From Sphingosinicella ginsenosidimutans (lineage in GTDB: Bacteria; Pseudomonadota; Alphaproteobacteria; Sphingomonadales; Sphingomonadaceae): a stretch of DNA of 64,000 nt. Below are positions 1 to 8,640 of the stretch, in pieces. Made by a program: the position numbers and the translations under genes. Every line of letters starts with the position of its first letter. Position 1 is the stretch's first letter. The notes below the pieces were generated by a model that worked only from the letters and a program-made list of their open reading frames with translations, was not told where the DNA came from and made no database searches. The DNA lies in assembly GCF_007995055.1 (NCBI RefSeq), contig NZ_VOQQ01000001.1, positions 2,153,001 through 2,217,000 on the forward strand, in the 5' to 3' direction.

Positions 1-39
1 GGGGCTTTCGGCGCCCGAGCTCCACCGCCTTTTCAGGGC

Positions 40-933
40 CTATTGGCCCTGCAGCCTCTGCATGATCGTCATCGCCTGTTCCGCCCCGGATTGCGGGACG
101 ATCTCGCCGTCGCGGCTCGTGATCTCGGCCCAGTGGGCGGCGACCGCCTCGGGCGTCGCCTCATCCAGCGCGACGCCGCGGGTCAGCGTCACATAGGCGG
201 CCTGGAACACGCCGGCGCCGGCGCCCAGGATCGCGTTGGTCGGCGCGTCCTGCGAGACGAGGTAGAGCGCGGCCGGCGCCACCAGCTCCGGCCTGAACTT
301 CTCCAGCAGGGCCGGCGGAAAGATGTCCTCGGTCATCCGCGTCGCCGCGGTCGGCGCGATCGTGTTGACGTGGATATTGTATTTCTGCCCTTCGAGCGCG
401 AGCGTCTTGGCAAAGCCGGCAAGGCCCAGCTTCGCCGCGCCATAATTGGCCTGCCCGAAATTGCCGTAGAGCCCGGTCGAGCTCGCCGTCATCAGGATGC
501 GGCCATAGGCCTGTTCGCGCATCGTCTCCCACACCGCCTTGGTGCAATTGGCCGATCCGTTGAGGTGGACATCGACGACGAAGCGGAAATCCTCCATCTC
601 CATCTTCGCGAAGCTCTTGTCGCGAAGCACGCCGGCATTGTTGATGAGAATATGGACGCCGCCCCAGCGCTCCTTCGCCTTTTCGACCATGCGGACCATG
701 TGGTCGTAATCGGTGACGGAGCCGCCGTCGGACATGGCCTCGCCGCCCGCCGCTTCGATCTCGGCGACGACCTTCAGCGCCGCGTCGCTATGGCCGGTGC
801 CGTCGCGCGATCCGCCGAGATCGTTGACGACGACCTTCGCGCCGCGCCTTGCAAGTTCGAGCGCATAAGCGCGCCCCAGGCCGCCGCCGGCGCCGGTGAC
901 GATCGCGACGCGGCCTTCGAAAGAGATGGTCAT
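40..933 (-). CDS. SDR family oxidoreductase (HSD17B4-type)
   Basis: NAD(P)-dependent short-chain dehydrogenase of 297 residues. The Rossmann motif TGAGGGLGRAYAL lies near residues 14-26. It is followed by NNAG near residue 98 and an SST...Y-G-A-A-K catalytic set (Ser about 151, Tyr about 164, Lys about 168). The 'VNDLGGSRDGTG' segment and the length match the dehydrogenase domain of peroxisomal multifunctional enzyme type 2 (3-hydroxyacyl-CoA dehydrogenase-like), so a role in acyl-CoA or steroid-type oxidation is likely. The substrate cannot be read from the sequence. It sits alone on the minus strand, with a terminator separating it from the upstream small gene. A CAGGGCC/GGCCCTG inverted repeat at 34-51 overlaps its stop codon. 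Confidence 0.9.
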   Translation of the reverse strand: MTISFEGRVAIVTGAGGGLGRAYALELARRGAKVVVNDLGGSRDGTGHSDAALKVVAEIEAAGGEAMSDGGSVTDYDHMVRMVEKAKERWGGVHILINNAGVLRDKSFAKMEMEDFRFVVDVHLNGSANCTKAVWETMREQAYGRILMTASSTGLYGNFGQANYGAAKLGLAGFAKTLALEGQKYNIHVNTIAPTAATRMTEDIFPPALLEKFRPELVAPAALYLVSQDAPTNAILGAGAGVFQAAYVTLTRGVALDEATPEAVAAHWAEITSRDGEIVPQSGAEQAMTIMQRLQGQ

Positions 934-937
934 GACT

Positions 938-975
938 GAAAACCCCGCTGAACCGGATGAACCGGCCAGCGGGGT
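938..975 (-). terminator. Intrinsic terminator of the 1010-1321 gene
   Basis: An inverted repeat, ACCCCGCTG (942-950) with CAGCGGGGT (967-975), encloses a smaller CCGG/CCGG hairpin. Read on the minus strand, the hairpin is followed directly by TTTT. It lies between the small secreted-protein gene upstream and the SDR gene downstream, so it probably ends the former's transcript. Confidence 0.6.
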
Positions 976-1009
976 AAAAGATCAACCGGCGGGCGAAAAG
1001 CCCTTGTGA

Positions 1010-1321
1010 TCAATGCGGGCGACGATGGCGCCCGCCCTCATAGGTCTGGGTGCAATGATCGGTCACCTCGCGCGTGCAGGGCGGCGCTTCGCCCTGGGCC
1101 GGCTGCGGCGTGAACACCTGCGCCTGGTTCGGGGCGACCACGACCGGGCCGCCACCCGAGGGCGCGGGCTGGTTCGCGCCCGCGGGCGCGGAGGCGGGGG
1201 CGGAGACCACCGGAATCCCGCGGGCGTCTCGCTCGGGCGAGCCGTTGTCGGGCGCCTGGGTGTCCTGCGCGATCGCGGCGCCGCCAAACGTCAATGCGGC
1301 GGCGAACAGAAGAGCTTTCAT
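1010..1321 (-). CDS. Small proline-rich exported protein
   Basis: Protein of 103 residues with a clear Sec signal peptide (MKALLFAAALTFGGAAIAQ, predicted cleavage after AIA or AQ). A Pro/Ala/Val-rich, probably disordered stretch follows, then a C-terminal CTREVTDHC cysteine pair and a His/Arg-rich tail. The ATG at 1321 is chosen because AAGGAG lies 6 bases upstream; a longer reading from 1396 would bury the signal peptide. No family is recognised. The two cysteines could form a periplasmic disulfide or bind metal with the HRR-H tail (inference). It lies downstream of phoB but has a 130-base gap and its own terminator. Confidence 0.7.
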   Translation of the reverse strand: MKALLFAAALTFGGAAIAQDTQAPDNGSPERDARGIPVVSAPASAPAGANQPAPSGGGPVVVAPNQAQVFTPQPAQGEAPPCTREVTDHCTQTYEGGRHRRPH

Positions 1322-1450
1322 CGCTGTTCTCCTTGCTTCGGCGCCCGGGCCCGGGCGCTGCGGATCATTCCCTGCCGCGGATGGCAGGGACGGCAAGTGG
1401 CTAAACGACGAACGTCCGATTTTTCTCCGTCCGTAACGGATTTTCCTGCG

Positions 1451-2149
1451 TCACGCCCGGCCTTCGGCGTCGAGCGCATAACCGGCGCTGCGCACGGTGC
1501 GGATGATGTCGGCCTGCCCGCCGGCGTTGATCGCCTTGCGAAGCCGCCGGATGTGGACGTCGACGGTCCGCAGCTCGATGTCGCTGTCATGGCCCCAGAC
1601 CGCGTCGAGCAGCCGCTCGCGCGAGAAGACACGCCCGGGATGTTCGAGGAAATGGCGAAGCAGGCGGAACTCGGTCGGCCCAAGCGACACCGCGCCGCCG
1701 GCCCGCTTCACCTTGTGGCCGACCAGGTCCATTTCGAGATCGGCATAGCTCAGCCTTGCGCCGGCGAGGGCCGGCCGCACGCGCCGGAGCACCGCGCCGA
1801 CCCGTGCCACCAGCTCGCGCGGGGAAAAGGGCTTGGTCACATAATCGTCGGCGCCGGTCTCGAGCCCGCGGATGCGGTCCGCCTCCTCGCCGCGCGCGGT
1901 CAGCATGATGATCGGCACGTTCGCGGTCTCGTCGATCCGGCGCAGCCGCCGGCACACCTCGATCCCGGCGATCCCCTCGATCATCCAGTCGAGGATGACG
2001 AGATCGGGCGGCATCTCGCGCGCCATGACGAGCGCGTCCTCGCCGTCGGCGGTGGACCCGACCTCGAAATCGGCGCGCTCGAGATGGAAGGTCAGCAGCT
2101 CGACGAGCGCGCGGTCGTCCTCGACCAGCAGGATCCGTGCCTTAGGCAC
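1451..2149 (-). CDS. phoB: Phosphate regulon response regulator PhoB
   Basis: OmpR-family response regulator of 232 residues. It has an N-terminal receiver domain (acidic pair E10-D11-D12, phospho-acceptor D54 in VILDWM, Lys in TKPFSP near 105). The C-terminal winged helix (about 135-230) carries the RTVDVHIRRLRKA recognition helix. Phosphorylated PhoB activates the Pho regulon. The GTG at 2149 is chosen because it gives the usual family length and starts directly at PKARILLVEDD; upstream in-frame codons lie within phoU. It overlaps the end of phoU by 8 bases and is last in the phoR-pst-phoU-phoB locus. Confidence 0.95.
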   Translation of the reverse strand: MPKARILLVEDDRALVELLTFHLERADFEVGSTADGEDALVMAREMPPDLVILDWMIEGIAGIEVCRRLRRIDETANVPIIMLTARGEEADRIRGLETGADDYVTKPFSPRELVARVGAVLRRVRPALAGARLSYADLEMDLVGHKVKRAGGAVSLGPTEFRLLRHFLEHPGRVFSRERLLDAVWGHDSDIELRTVDVHIRRLRKAINAGGQADIIRTVRSAGYALDAEGRA

Positions 2150-2852
2150 CGAGGTCCCCCGGCGCGATTCGGGCCGCGTCGGCCCCGCGCACGCGCTCGG
2201 CAAGATGGATGCCGGTGCGCGCGAAATAGACCATCTCGGCGACATTGGTCGCATGGTCGCCGATCCGCTCCAGGTTCCGGGCGACGAACAGGAGGTGCGT
2301 CGCCGGTGTGATATTGTGGGGATTTTCCATCATGTGGGTCAGGAGCGCGCGGAAGATCGAATTGTAGAAATCGTCGACCGCCGCATCCCGGTCGACCACC
2401 GCGGCGGCCTTGTCCGCATCGCGCGCCGCGAAGGCGTCGAGCACGTTGTGGACCATCTCGCCGGCGATCCGCGCCATTTCGGGGAGCAGCGAGATCGGCC
2501 GGATCCTCGAATCCTCCAGGCTCGGGACGCGCTTGGCGATGTTCTTGGCATAATCGCCGATCCGCTCCACCACGCCTGCGATCTTGAGCGCGGCGATCAC
2601 GTCGCGGAGGTCGTCCGCCATCGGCGCGCGCAGCGCGATGATCTGCACGGCCATGCGCTCGACCTCGGTCTCCAGCGCGTCGATCCGCGCGTCCCGCTCG
2701 ACGATGGCGGCGGCGGCCGCGTCGTCGCGGGCGACCAGCGCGTCCATCGACTCGCGGATCGCCGCCTCGGCGAGGCCGCCCATTTCCGCGATCGTCGCGC
2801 GAAGCTCGTCGAGCTCGTCGTCGAATGCCTTCACTGTATGTCCGCTGGCCAT
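2142..2852 (-). CDS. phoU: Phosphate signalling protein PhoU
   Basis: PhoU of 236 residues has two tandem three-helix PhoU repeats. Each carries the metal-binding type motif: ERIGDYAKNIA in the first and ERIGDHATNVAE in the second. PhoU couples the PstSCAB transporter to PhoR and restrains PhoR kinase activity when phosphate is plentiful (known for the family). The ATG at 2852 has AGGAG 7 bases upstream, and it begins 11 bases after the pstB stop. The final codons overlap the phoB start, indicating translational coupling. Confidence 0.95.
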   Translation of the reverse strand: MASGHTVKAFDDELDELRATIAEMGGLAEAAIRESMDALVARDDAAAAAIVERDARIDALETEVERMAVQIIALRAPMADDLRDVIAALKIAGVVERIGDYAKNIAKRVPSLEDSRIRPISLLPEMARIAGEMVHNVLDAFAARDADKAAAVVDRDAAVDDFYNSIFRALLTHMMENPHNITPATHLLFVARNLERIGDHATNVAEMVYFARTGIHLAERVRGADAARIAPGDLGA

Positions 2853-2862
2853 GTCGGTCTCC

Positions 2863-3678
2863 TCAGCCGTAGCGGCCGGTGATGTAATCCTTGGTGCGGC
2901 CCGCCTTCGGATTGGTGAAGATGTCGGTCGTGTCGCCATATTCGACGAGGCTGCCGAGGTGGAAGAAGGCGGTGCGCTGGCTGACCCGCGCCGCCTGCTG
3001 CATATTGTGCGTGACGATGACGATGGTGAAGCGCTGGCGCAGCTCGTGGATCAGCTCCTCGATCTTCGCGGTCGAAATCGGGTCGAGCGCCGAAGTCGGC
3101 TCGTCGAGCAGGACAATCTCCGGCCGGACCGCGATCGTCCGGGCGATGCACAGCCGTTGCTGCTGGCCGCCCGAGAGCGAGAGCGCGCTCGCGCCGAGCT
3201 TGTCCTTCACCTCGTCCCACAGCGCCGCCTGGCGCAGCGCATCCTCGATCCTGTCATCGGTCTCCGATCGGCTCAGCCGTTCGTAATGGCCGAGCGCGAA
3301 GCCGACATTGGCGCGGATCGAGCTCGCGAACGGAGTCGGCTTCTGGAAGACCATGCCGACGCGCTGGCGCAGCTCCGAAAGGCTGTAGCCGCGGTCGAGC
3401 ACATTCTTCCCGTCGATCAGGATCTCGCCGGTGGCGCGCTGGTCCGGATAGAGTTCGTAGATGCGGTTGATCGTCCGGAGCAGCGTCGATTTGCCGCACC
3501 CGGACGGGCCGATGATCGCGGTCACCGATCCGGCCGGGATCGACAGGGTGACGTCGCACAGCGCGCGGTGGCGCCCGTAATGGAAATCGAGGCCGCGGAT
3601 CGCGATCTTGGCAGGGTGGGCCTCGTCCGCCGCGCCGGCCGTCGGCTCGGCGCCGATCATGGGGGCGATGTCGTTCAT
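2863..3678 (-). CDS. pstB: Phosphate ABC transporter ATP-binding protein PstB
   Basis: ATPase of 271 residues energising high-affinity phosphate uptake. Walker [10 protein letters not shown] is at 57-65, followed by the Q-loop (FQKPTPF), the signature LSGGQQQR, Walker B ([11 protein letters not shown]) and the switch His in VTHNMQQA. The N-terminal extension of about 20 residues is Ala/Pro-rich. The start at 3678 overlaps the pstA stop by one base in a TGATG arrangement, so translation is coupled. Longer upstream readings would run into pstA. Confidence 0.96.
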   Translation of the reverse strand: MNDIAPMIGAEPTAGAADEAHPAKIAIRGLDFHYGRHRALCDVTLSIPAGSVTAIIGPSGCGKSTLLRTINRIYELYPDQRATGEILIDGKNVLDRGYSLSELRQRVGMVFQKPTPFASSIRANVGFALGHYERLSRSETDDRIEDALRQAALWDEVKDKLGASALSLSGGQQQRLCIARTIAVRPEIVLLDEPTSALDPISTAKIEELIHELRQRFTIVIVTHNMQQAARVSQRTAFFHLGSLVEYGDTTDIFTNPKAGRTKDYITGRYG

Positions 3679-4517
3679 CACTTGCGTCCCTTTCGCGCGG
3701 CGAGCCGCACCAGCAGGTTGAGCGCGAGCACGAAGGCGGTGAGGACGAGCGCCCCCGCCCAGGCGAGCGCGCGCCAATTGTCATAGGGGCTCATCGCATA
3801 TTGGAAGATCACGACCGGCACGTTGGCCATCGGCCCGGAGGGGTCCGCGCTCCAGAACTGGTTGTTGAGCGCGGTGAAGAGGAGCGGCGCGGTCTCGCCG
3901 CTGATCCTGGCGAGCGCGAGCAGCACGCCGGTCATGATCCCGCTCGCCGCGGCCTTGTAGATGATTCGCGCCGTCACCTTCCAGCGCGGCAGGCCGAGCG
4001 CGAAGGCGGCCTCGCGCATCTGGTTGGGGACGAGCCGCAGCGCCTCGTCGCTGGTCCGGGTCACGATCGGGATCAGGATGATCGCCAGCGCCAGCGCTCC
4101 GGCATAGCCCGAAAAGTGGCCGCTCGTTCGCACCACCAGCTCGTAGACGAAAAGGCCGATGACGATCGACGGCGCGGAAAGGAGGATGTCGTTGATGAAC
4201 CGCACGCTCGCCGCGAGCCGGGTGTGGCGGCCATGTTCGGCAAGATAGGTGCCGGCCGCGATCCCCACCGGCGCGCCGATCAGCGTGCCGAGCAGCACCA
4301 TCGCCGCGCTTCCGTAGAATGCGTTGGCGAGGCCGCCGTCATGGCCCGGCGGCGGCGTCATTTCGGTCAGGATCGCAGGGGACAGCGCGGCGAGGCCCTG
4401 GCTCACCGTCGTCCACAATATCCAGGCGAGCCAGAACAGCCCGAACAGGGTCGCGAAGCCGGCGAAGGCGATCGCCGCCCAGTCGAACATCTTCCGGCGA
4501 AGGACGATCCGGTTCAT
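3678..4517 (-). CDS. pstA: Phosphate ABC transporter permease PstA
   Basis: Inner-membrane permease of 279 residues with about six hydrophobic helices and the binding-protein-dependent transport (EAA) loop, seen as [18 protein letters not shown]. It pairs with PstC to form the phosphate channel. The start ATG overlaps the pstC stop as TGATG and the stop overlaps the pstB start in the same way, so pstC-A-B form an unbroken translational chain. Confidence 0.95.
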   Translation of the reverse strand: MNRIVLRRKMFDWAAIAFAGFATLFGLFWLAWILWTTVSQGLAALSPAILTEMTPPPGHDGGLANAFYGSAAMVLLGTLIGAPVGIAAGTYLAEHGRHTRLAASVRFINDILLSAPSIVIGLFVYELVVRTSGHFSGYAGALALAIILIPIVTRTSDEALRLVPNQMREAAFALGLPRWKVTARIIYKAAASGIMTGVLLALARISGETAPLLFTALNNQFWSADPSGPMANVPVVIFQYAMSPYDNWRALAWAGALVLTAFVLALNLLVRLAARKGRK

Positions 4518-5488
4518 CAGTTCGTCCGCCCCTGCTCGCGGTCGATCCGGCGCAGCATCAGCTTGGCGAGCGCCAGGACGATGAAGGTGACGAGGAAGAG
4601 CAGGAAGGCGAGGGCGATCAGCGACGATCGGTAGAGATCGGTGTCTGCCTCGGTGAATTCGTTGGCGATCGCGGCGGCGATCGAATTGCTCGGCAGCAGC
4701 AGCGAGGCGCTGAGCTCGTGCGCGTTGCCGAGCACGAAGGTCACCGCCATCGTCTCGCCGAGCGCGCGGCCGAGCCCGAGGAAGATCGCGCCGACGATCG
4801 CCGATCGGGTGTAGGGCAGGGTGACCCGGCGCAATATCTCCCATCGCGTCGCGCCGAGCGACACCGCCGCTTCGCGAAGCGCTTGCGGCACCGCGTTGAA
4901 CACGTCGCGCGCGACCGCGGCGATGAACGGGGTGATCATGATGCCGAGCACGATCCCGGCGGAGAGCAGGCCGATGCCGATCGGCGGCCCGGAAAAGAGC
5001 GGCCCGATCAGCGGCGCATGGCCGAGATGGTCGATCAGCCAGGGTTCGACGTGGATGGCCATGAACGGCGCGAACACGAACAGGCCCCACATGCCGTAGA
5101 TGATGCTCGGGATCGCCGCGAGCAGCTCGATCGCGATCCCGATCGGCCCGCGGCTCCATCGCGGCGCGATGTCGGTCAGGAACAAGGCGATGCCGATGCT
5201 GACCGGAACCGCGATGACGAGCGCGATCGCCGAGGTCGCGATCGTCCCGTAGATCGGCACGAGCGCGCCGAACCTGCCGTCGACGACATTCCATTCCGTG
5301 CTGGCGAGGAAGCGCGGGCCGAAGGTCGCGAAGGCCTCGCGCCCGCCCCAGGCCATCGCCACCGCGACCCCGGCGAGGAGCAGGAGCACGAGCCAGGCGG
5401 CGCCCGCCGTCGCGATTCGGAAGGCAAGGTCGCCGGCCCGGCCGCGCGCGGCTGCGCGGATCGGGATCGGAAGGGCGGCGTCGCTCAC
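4517..5488 (-). CDS. pstC: Phosphate ABC transporter permease PstC
   Basis: Inner-membrane permease of 323 residues. The first helix (about 27-48) is followed by a periplasmic loop, then a cluster of helices with the EAA motif [18 protein letters not shown]. It starts at GTG 5488 in a GTGA overlap with the pstS stop. Together with PstA it forms the translocation pore fed by PstS. Confidence 0.95.
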   Translation of the reverse strand: MSDAALPIPIRAAARGRAGDLAFRIATAGAAWLVLLLLAGVAVAMAWGGREAFATFGPRFLASTEWNVVDGRFGALVPIYGTIATSAIALVIAVPVSIGIALFLTDIAPRWSRGPIGIAIELLAAIPSIIYGMWGLFVFAPFMAIHVEPWLIDHLGHAPLIGPLFSGPPIGIGLLSAGIVLGIMITPFIAAVARDVFNAVPQALREAAVSLGATRWEILRRVTLPYTRSAIVGAIFLGLGRALGETMAVTFVLGNAHELSASLLLPSNSIAAAIANEFTEADTDLYRSSLIALAFLLFLVTFIVLALAKLMLRRIDREQGRTN

Positions 5489-6525
5489 TGGATGCGGCTT
5501 TCGATATAGGTTTCCACCTGTCGCGCCAGCGGACCGGGCAGCGGCACATAATCGAGCGCGCGCGCGCGCCCCTCGCCATGATCGATCGCCCAGCGGAAGA
5601 AGTCGATCGACGCCTGGCCGCGGCCGCGATCGCGTGGCCGCCGGTGCATCAGGACAAAGGTCGCCGCGGTGATCGGCCAGGCATCGGCGCCCGGCGCGTT
5701 GGTCATCACCAGGTGGAAATCGGGCGCGTTCGCCCAGTCCGCGCTCGCGGCCGCCTGCTGGAAGCTCGCCGTGCCCGGCGCGACGAACCGCCCCGCCGCG
5801 TTGCGCAAGGCCGCCCAGTTCATATGGTTCTGGATGACGAAGGCATATTCGATATAGCCGATCGAATTGGGGATCTGGCGGACATAGGCGGCGACGCCCT
5901 CATTGCCCTTGCCGCCGATCCCGGTCGGCCACGGCACGGACGTTCCCTCGCCGACGGCCCGCTGCCATTGCGGGCTCACCTGCGACAGATAATGGGTCCA
6001 GTTGAAGCTGGTGCCGGACCCGTCCGATCGGTGGATGACGATGATCGCCGCGTCGGGCAGCTCCACGCCCGGGTTGAGGCTCGCGATCGCCGGGTCGTTC
6101 CAGCGCGCGATCCGGCCGAGATAGATGTCGGCGAGCAGCGGCCCGGAGAGGCGCAGCCGGCCCGGCCCGATCCCCTCGATATTGGTGACCGGAACGACGC
6201 CGCCGATCGCGACCGGGAATTGGGCGAGGCCCGCCTGCGCCAGCTCGTCGGGTGGCAGCGGCTTGTCGCTGGCGCCGAAATCGACCGTCCCCGCCTTGAT
6301 CTGCGCGATCCCGCCGCCCGATCCGATCGACTGGTAGTTGATCCGCCGTCCGAAGGCGTCGTGATAGTCCGCGGACCAGGCGGCGATCAGCGGGTAGACG
6401 AATGTCGATCCGGCGCCGGTAAGGTCGTTCGCCGATCCAGCCCCGGCGCCATTGCCGGAAGCGCCGCCGCCGCCGCACCCGGCGAGCGCGAGCGCCACCG
6501 CAACGATCAGACGCCTCAATCCCAC
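5485..6525 (-). CDS. pstS: Phosphate-binding lipoprotein PstS
   Basis: Substrate-binding protein of 346 residues. A lipobox LAGC (Cys 17) follows a short hydrophobic signal, so it is probably a lipoprotein. Phosphate-binding motifs are present: [11 protein letters not shown] (about 36-46), [18 protein letters not shown] and [15 protein letters not shown]. The GTG start has GGAGGG 3 bases upstream. Its promoter region contains a Pho box inside the end of phoR (6596-6624), so it should be strongly induced in phosphate starvation. Confidence 0.95.
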   Translation of the reverse strand: MGLRRLIVAVALALAGCGGGGASGNGAGAGSANDLTGAGSTFVYPLIAAWSADYHDAFGRRINYQSIGSGGGIAQIKAGTVDFGASDKPLPPDELAQAGLAQFPVAIGGVVPVTNIEGIGPGRLRLSGPLLADIYLGRIARWNDPAIASLNPGVELPDAAIIVIHRSDGSGTSFNWTHYLSQVSPQWQRAVGEGTSVPWPTGIGGKGNEGVAAYVRQIPNSIGYIEYAFVIQNHMNWAALRNAAGRFVAPGTASFQQAAASADWANAPDFHLVMTNAPGADAWPITAATFVLMHRRPRDRGRGQASIDFFRWAIDHGEGRARALDYVPLPGPLARQVETYIESRIQ

Positions 6526-6558
6526 TTGCCCTCCATGCGCTCCCGTCGGGAGACGCCG

Positions 6559-7830
6559 TCAACGCGAGCGACTCGGTCGCTTGCGGGGGGCTTGTGTGAC
6601 CTTGCCGTGACTCTTTGATGACAATGGCCCGGCGCGCGGCAGATCGACCCGCACTTCGGTGCCGACGCCTAGGGTCGATCGGATGTCGAGCCGCCCCCGG
6701 TGCCTCAGCACGATATGCTTGACGATGGCGAGGCCGAGGCCGGTTCCGCCGGCGGCGCGGCTGCGGCCGGCATCGACCCGGTAGAAACGCTCGGTGAGGC
6801 GGGGCAGATGCTCGGGCGCGATCCCCTCGCCCTCGTCGATCACCGAAATGCGCAGGAGATCGCCGCCGCCGTCCTCGATCCGCACCCGTACGGGCGCATC
6901 CGCGCGGCCATATTTGAGCGCGTTCGCGATCAGGTTGCTGAACAATTGGACGAGCTGCGCGCGATCGCCGAGCACATGGGTCGATTCGGTCTCGCGCTCC
7001 ACCGCCAGCGTTGCGCCGCGCACCGCGATCGGCTGGGAAAGGCTGGCGCGCGCATCCTCGATCACCGGCACGACGTCGATCGGATCGCGCGGCGCGGCGA
7101 ACCGGTCCGCCTCGATCCGCGACAGCGACATGAGATCGTCGACGAGGTCGCGCATCCGCGTCGCCTCGTCCAGCATGATGCGAAGGAAGCGGTCGCGAGT
7201 CTCGGCGTCTCCGCCGGTGTCGGGGTCCTGCAAGGTCTCGATGAAGCCGAGGATCGTGGCGAGCGGCGTACGCAGTTCGTGGCTTGCATTGGCGACGAAA
7301 TCGGCCCGCATCTGCTCGGCGGCGCGCAGCTGGCTGAGATCGGTCAGCCGGACCAGCCGGCTGCCGTCGCTCAGCCGGCTCACGATCATCGCCCAGGCCC
7401 GGCCCGGATCCTCGCCGAGGCCGATCAGCTCCGTTCGGCTCGTCCCGCCTTCCCCTTCGGCGCGCGGGCCCGACAGCTGCTCGGCGGCGGCCGGATGACG
7501 GATCGCAAGCCGGACGTCCTCCCCTTCGATATGGGCGCCGAGCAGCGCGCGCGCCGCGTCGTTGGCCGCGGTCACGCGCCGGTCGCGGACCAGCAGCATC
7601 GGTTCGACCATCGCGCGCAGGAGCTCGGCGAGCCCCGGCGCCGTGTCCCGGGCTGGCGTCTCCGGCTCGGCCGGGGCCGGTGTTGGCGACGTGGGGAAGC
7701 GGGGGAGGAGAGCGATCGCGAGCGCCCCCGCGATCAGCGCGGCGAGCGCCGCGAGGACGGGGGCGCCGAGCGCGACCGCGATCACGCCGCCGGCCACCGC
7801 AAGCATCGCCGCACCGATCGTCCGGATCAC
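6559..7830 (-). CDS. phoR: Phosphate regulon sensor histidine kinase PhoR
   Basis: Membrane histidine kinase of about 423 residues. An N-terminal hydrophobic hairpin (about 6-42) is followed by a PAS-like region with MVEPMLLVRDRRVTAAN. The HisKA domain has the phospho-accepting His 184 in NASHELRTPL, and the HATPase domain has N (FSNLIANALKYG), G1 (DEGEGI) and G2 (GGTGLGLAIVKH) boxes. It phosphorylates PhoB under phosphate limitation. The GTG at 7830 is a choice: longer readings run into the divergent gene at 7940 and start with non-hydrophobic sequence. A GTG at 7851 is the alternative. Confidence 0.92.
   Translation of the reverse strand: MIRTIGAAMLAVAGGVIAVALGAPVLAALAALIAGALAIALLPRFPTSPTPAPAEPETPARDTAPGLAELLRAMVEPMLLVRDRRVTAANDAARALLGAHIEGEDVRLAIRHPAAAEQLSGPRAEGEGGTSRTELIGLGEDPGRAWAMIVSRLSDGSRLVRLTDLSQLRAAEQMRADFVANASHELRTPLATILGFIETLQDPDTGGDAETRDRFLRIMLDEATRMRDLVDDLMSLSRIEADRFAAPRDPIDVVPVIEDARASLSQPIAVRGATLAVERETESTHVLGDRAQLVQLFSNLIANALKYGRADAPVRVRIEDGGGDLLRISVIDEGEGIAPEHLPRLTERFYRVDAGRSRAAGGTGLGLAIVKHIVLRHRGRLDIRSTLGVGTEVRVDLPRAGPLSSKSHGKVTQAPRKRPSRSR
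6596..6624 (-). promoter_or_regulatory. Pho box (three 11-bp-spaced repeats) upstream of pstS
   Basis: On the minus strand three heptamers, TTGTCAT, GAGTCAC and AGGTCAC, occur with exactly 4-base spacers. Their left edges are at 6618, 6607 and 6596, a strict 11-bp period. This is the classic PhoB direct-repeat architecture (consensus CTGTCAT-N4-CTGTCAT). It lies inside the last codons of phoR, about 70 bases upstream of the pstS start. It therefore marks an internal, PhoB-dependent promoter for pstSCAB-phoU-phoB. No convincing -10 element is visible. Confidence 0.75.
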
Positions 7831-7939
7831 GCCTCGCGCCCCATCGTCCACCCGTCCCGATGCGGGACAAGCCGGCCCGCCTCGCTCGATTCGGCCCGGC
7901 TTTACGCTTATTAAACGGCGCGCGTGTATCGGATTTTCC

Positions 7940-8344
7940 ATGAGCGGTCCTGACGAGACGAAAGGGGAGGGCGACGGGTTCGTCGCCAGCCGGCGCGCCG
8001 TGCTCGCGCTCGGCGCGATCGCGGCCTCGACGGTTGTCACCGTGCGCCCCGCGCTCGCCCAGACGGCCGGATCGATCATGGCCTGCCAGATCCCGGTGCC
8101 CGGGCCGCAGGCGGCGGGCAGCTATATCGGACAGGACGGGCGCCCGGTCGCGCCCGGCACCCCTGGCGCCGCGCCGCCGCTCGCCCGCCCGCTGACCGGC
8201 GAGGAAGCGAAGGTGCTGCTGCGCGGCTCGACCCCGCCGGGCGTCGATCCCGCCGCCGCCCAGGCTTATGCGAACTATATTCGCCGTCTGCAGGCGGGGA
8301 TGAGCGGTTTCACCTGCTACGCCTCGCTGCAGATGCCGCGCTGA
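7940..8344 (+). CDS. Small exported protein heading the HPr-rel-A cassette
   Basis: Protein of 134 residues. After a polar N-terminus comes a twin-Arg-like signal, SRRAVLALGAIAAS (about 17-30), ending near ALAQ (about 41). The mature part is Pro/Gly/Ala-rich with two cysteines (ACQIP and FTCYASL) and a short helix-like segment (PAAAQAYANYIRRLQAG). I recognise no domain. It starts divergently from phoR and stops 18 bases before the pqqD-like gene, so it is very likely co-transcribed with the PqqD/HprK/nucleotidyltransferase genes. It may be the exported product or substrate of that system (inference). The ATG at 7940 is the only start that precedes the signal closely. Confidence 0.75.
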   Translation: MSGPDETKGEGDGFVASRRAVLALGAIAASTVVTVRPALAQTAGSIMACQIPVPGPQAAGSYIGQDGRPVAPGTPGAAPPLARPLTGEEAKVLLRGSTPPGVDPAAAQAYANYIRRLQAGMSGFTCYASLQMPR

Positions 8345-8361
8345 AACCCGCGAGGCCGTTT

Positions 8362-8640
8362 GTGGCCCCGCTCCGCTACCTCGCCGATCCGCCGGAAGAT
8401 GTGCGCGCCGTCGCGCTCGACGGCCTGTCGGTCCTCTATCATGTGCCTTCCGGCACCACCCACATCGTCGCGTCGCCCGCCCCTGAAATCCTCGCCGCGC
8501 TTCGCGAGGGGCCGGCGGACGTCGCCGAATTGCTCGCCCGGCTCGCCGCGCATTTCGATGTCGAGGGCGACGATGCCGCCGCCGCGATCGGCGCCCGGCT
8601 TGGCGAGCTCGAGGCGGCGGGGCTGGTGCGGCGGGCATGA
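8362..8640 (+). CDS. PqqD-family peptide chaperone, HPr-rel-A system
   Basis: PqqD-like protein of 92 residues (GTG start). The compact winged-helix fold is suggested by the pattern LDGLSVLYHVPSGTTHIVASPAPEIL, then LREGPADVAELLARL and a C-terminal ELEAAGLVRRA. PqqD-type proteins (RRE domains) bind leader peptides of ribosomally made, modified peptides. This one sits in the genome context defined for the HPr-rel-A system: its TGA overlaps the next gene's ATG as ATGA. What peptide it would bind is unknown. Confidence 0.85.
   Translation: MAPLRYLADPPEDVRAVALDGLSVLYHVPSGTTHIVASPAPEILAALREGPADVAELLARLAAHFDVEGDDAAAAIGARLGELEAAGLVRRA

Noticed and set aside
1380..1450. Terminator after phoB
   Set aside because: A short TCCG/CGGA stem with nearby A/T runs exists, but the run is not in the right place for either strand.
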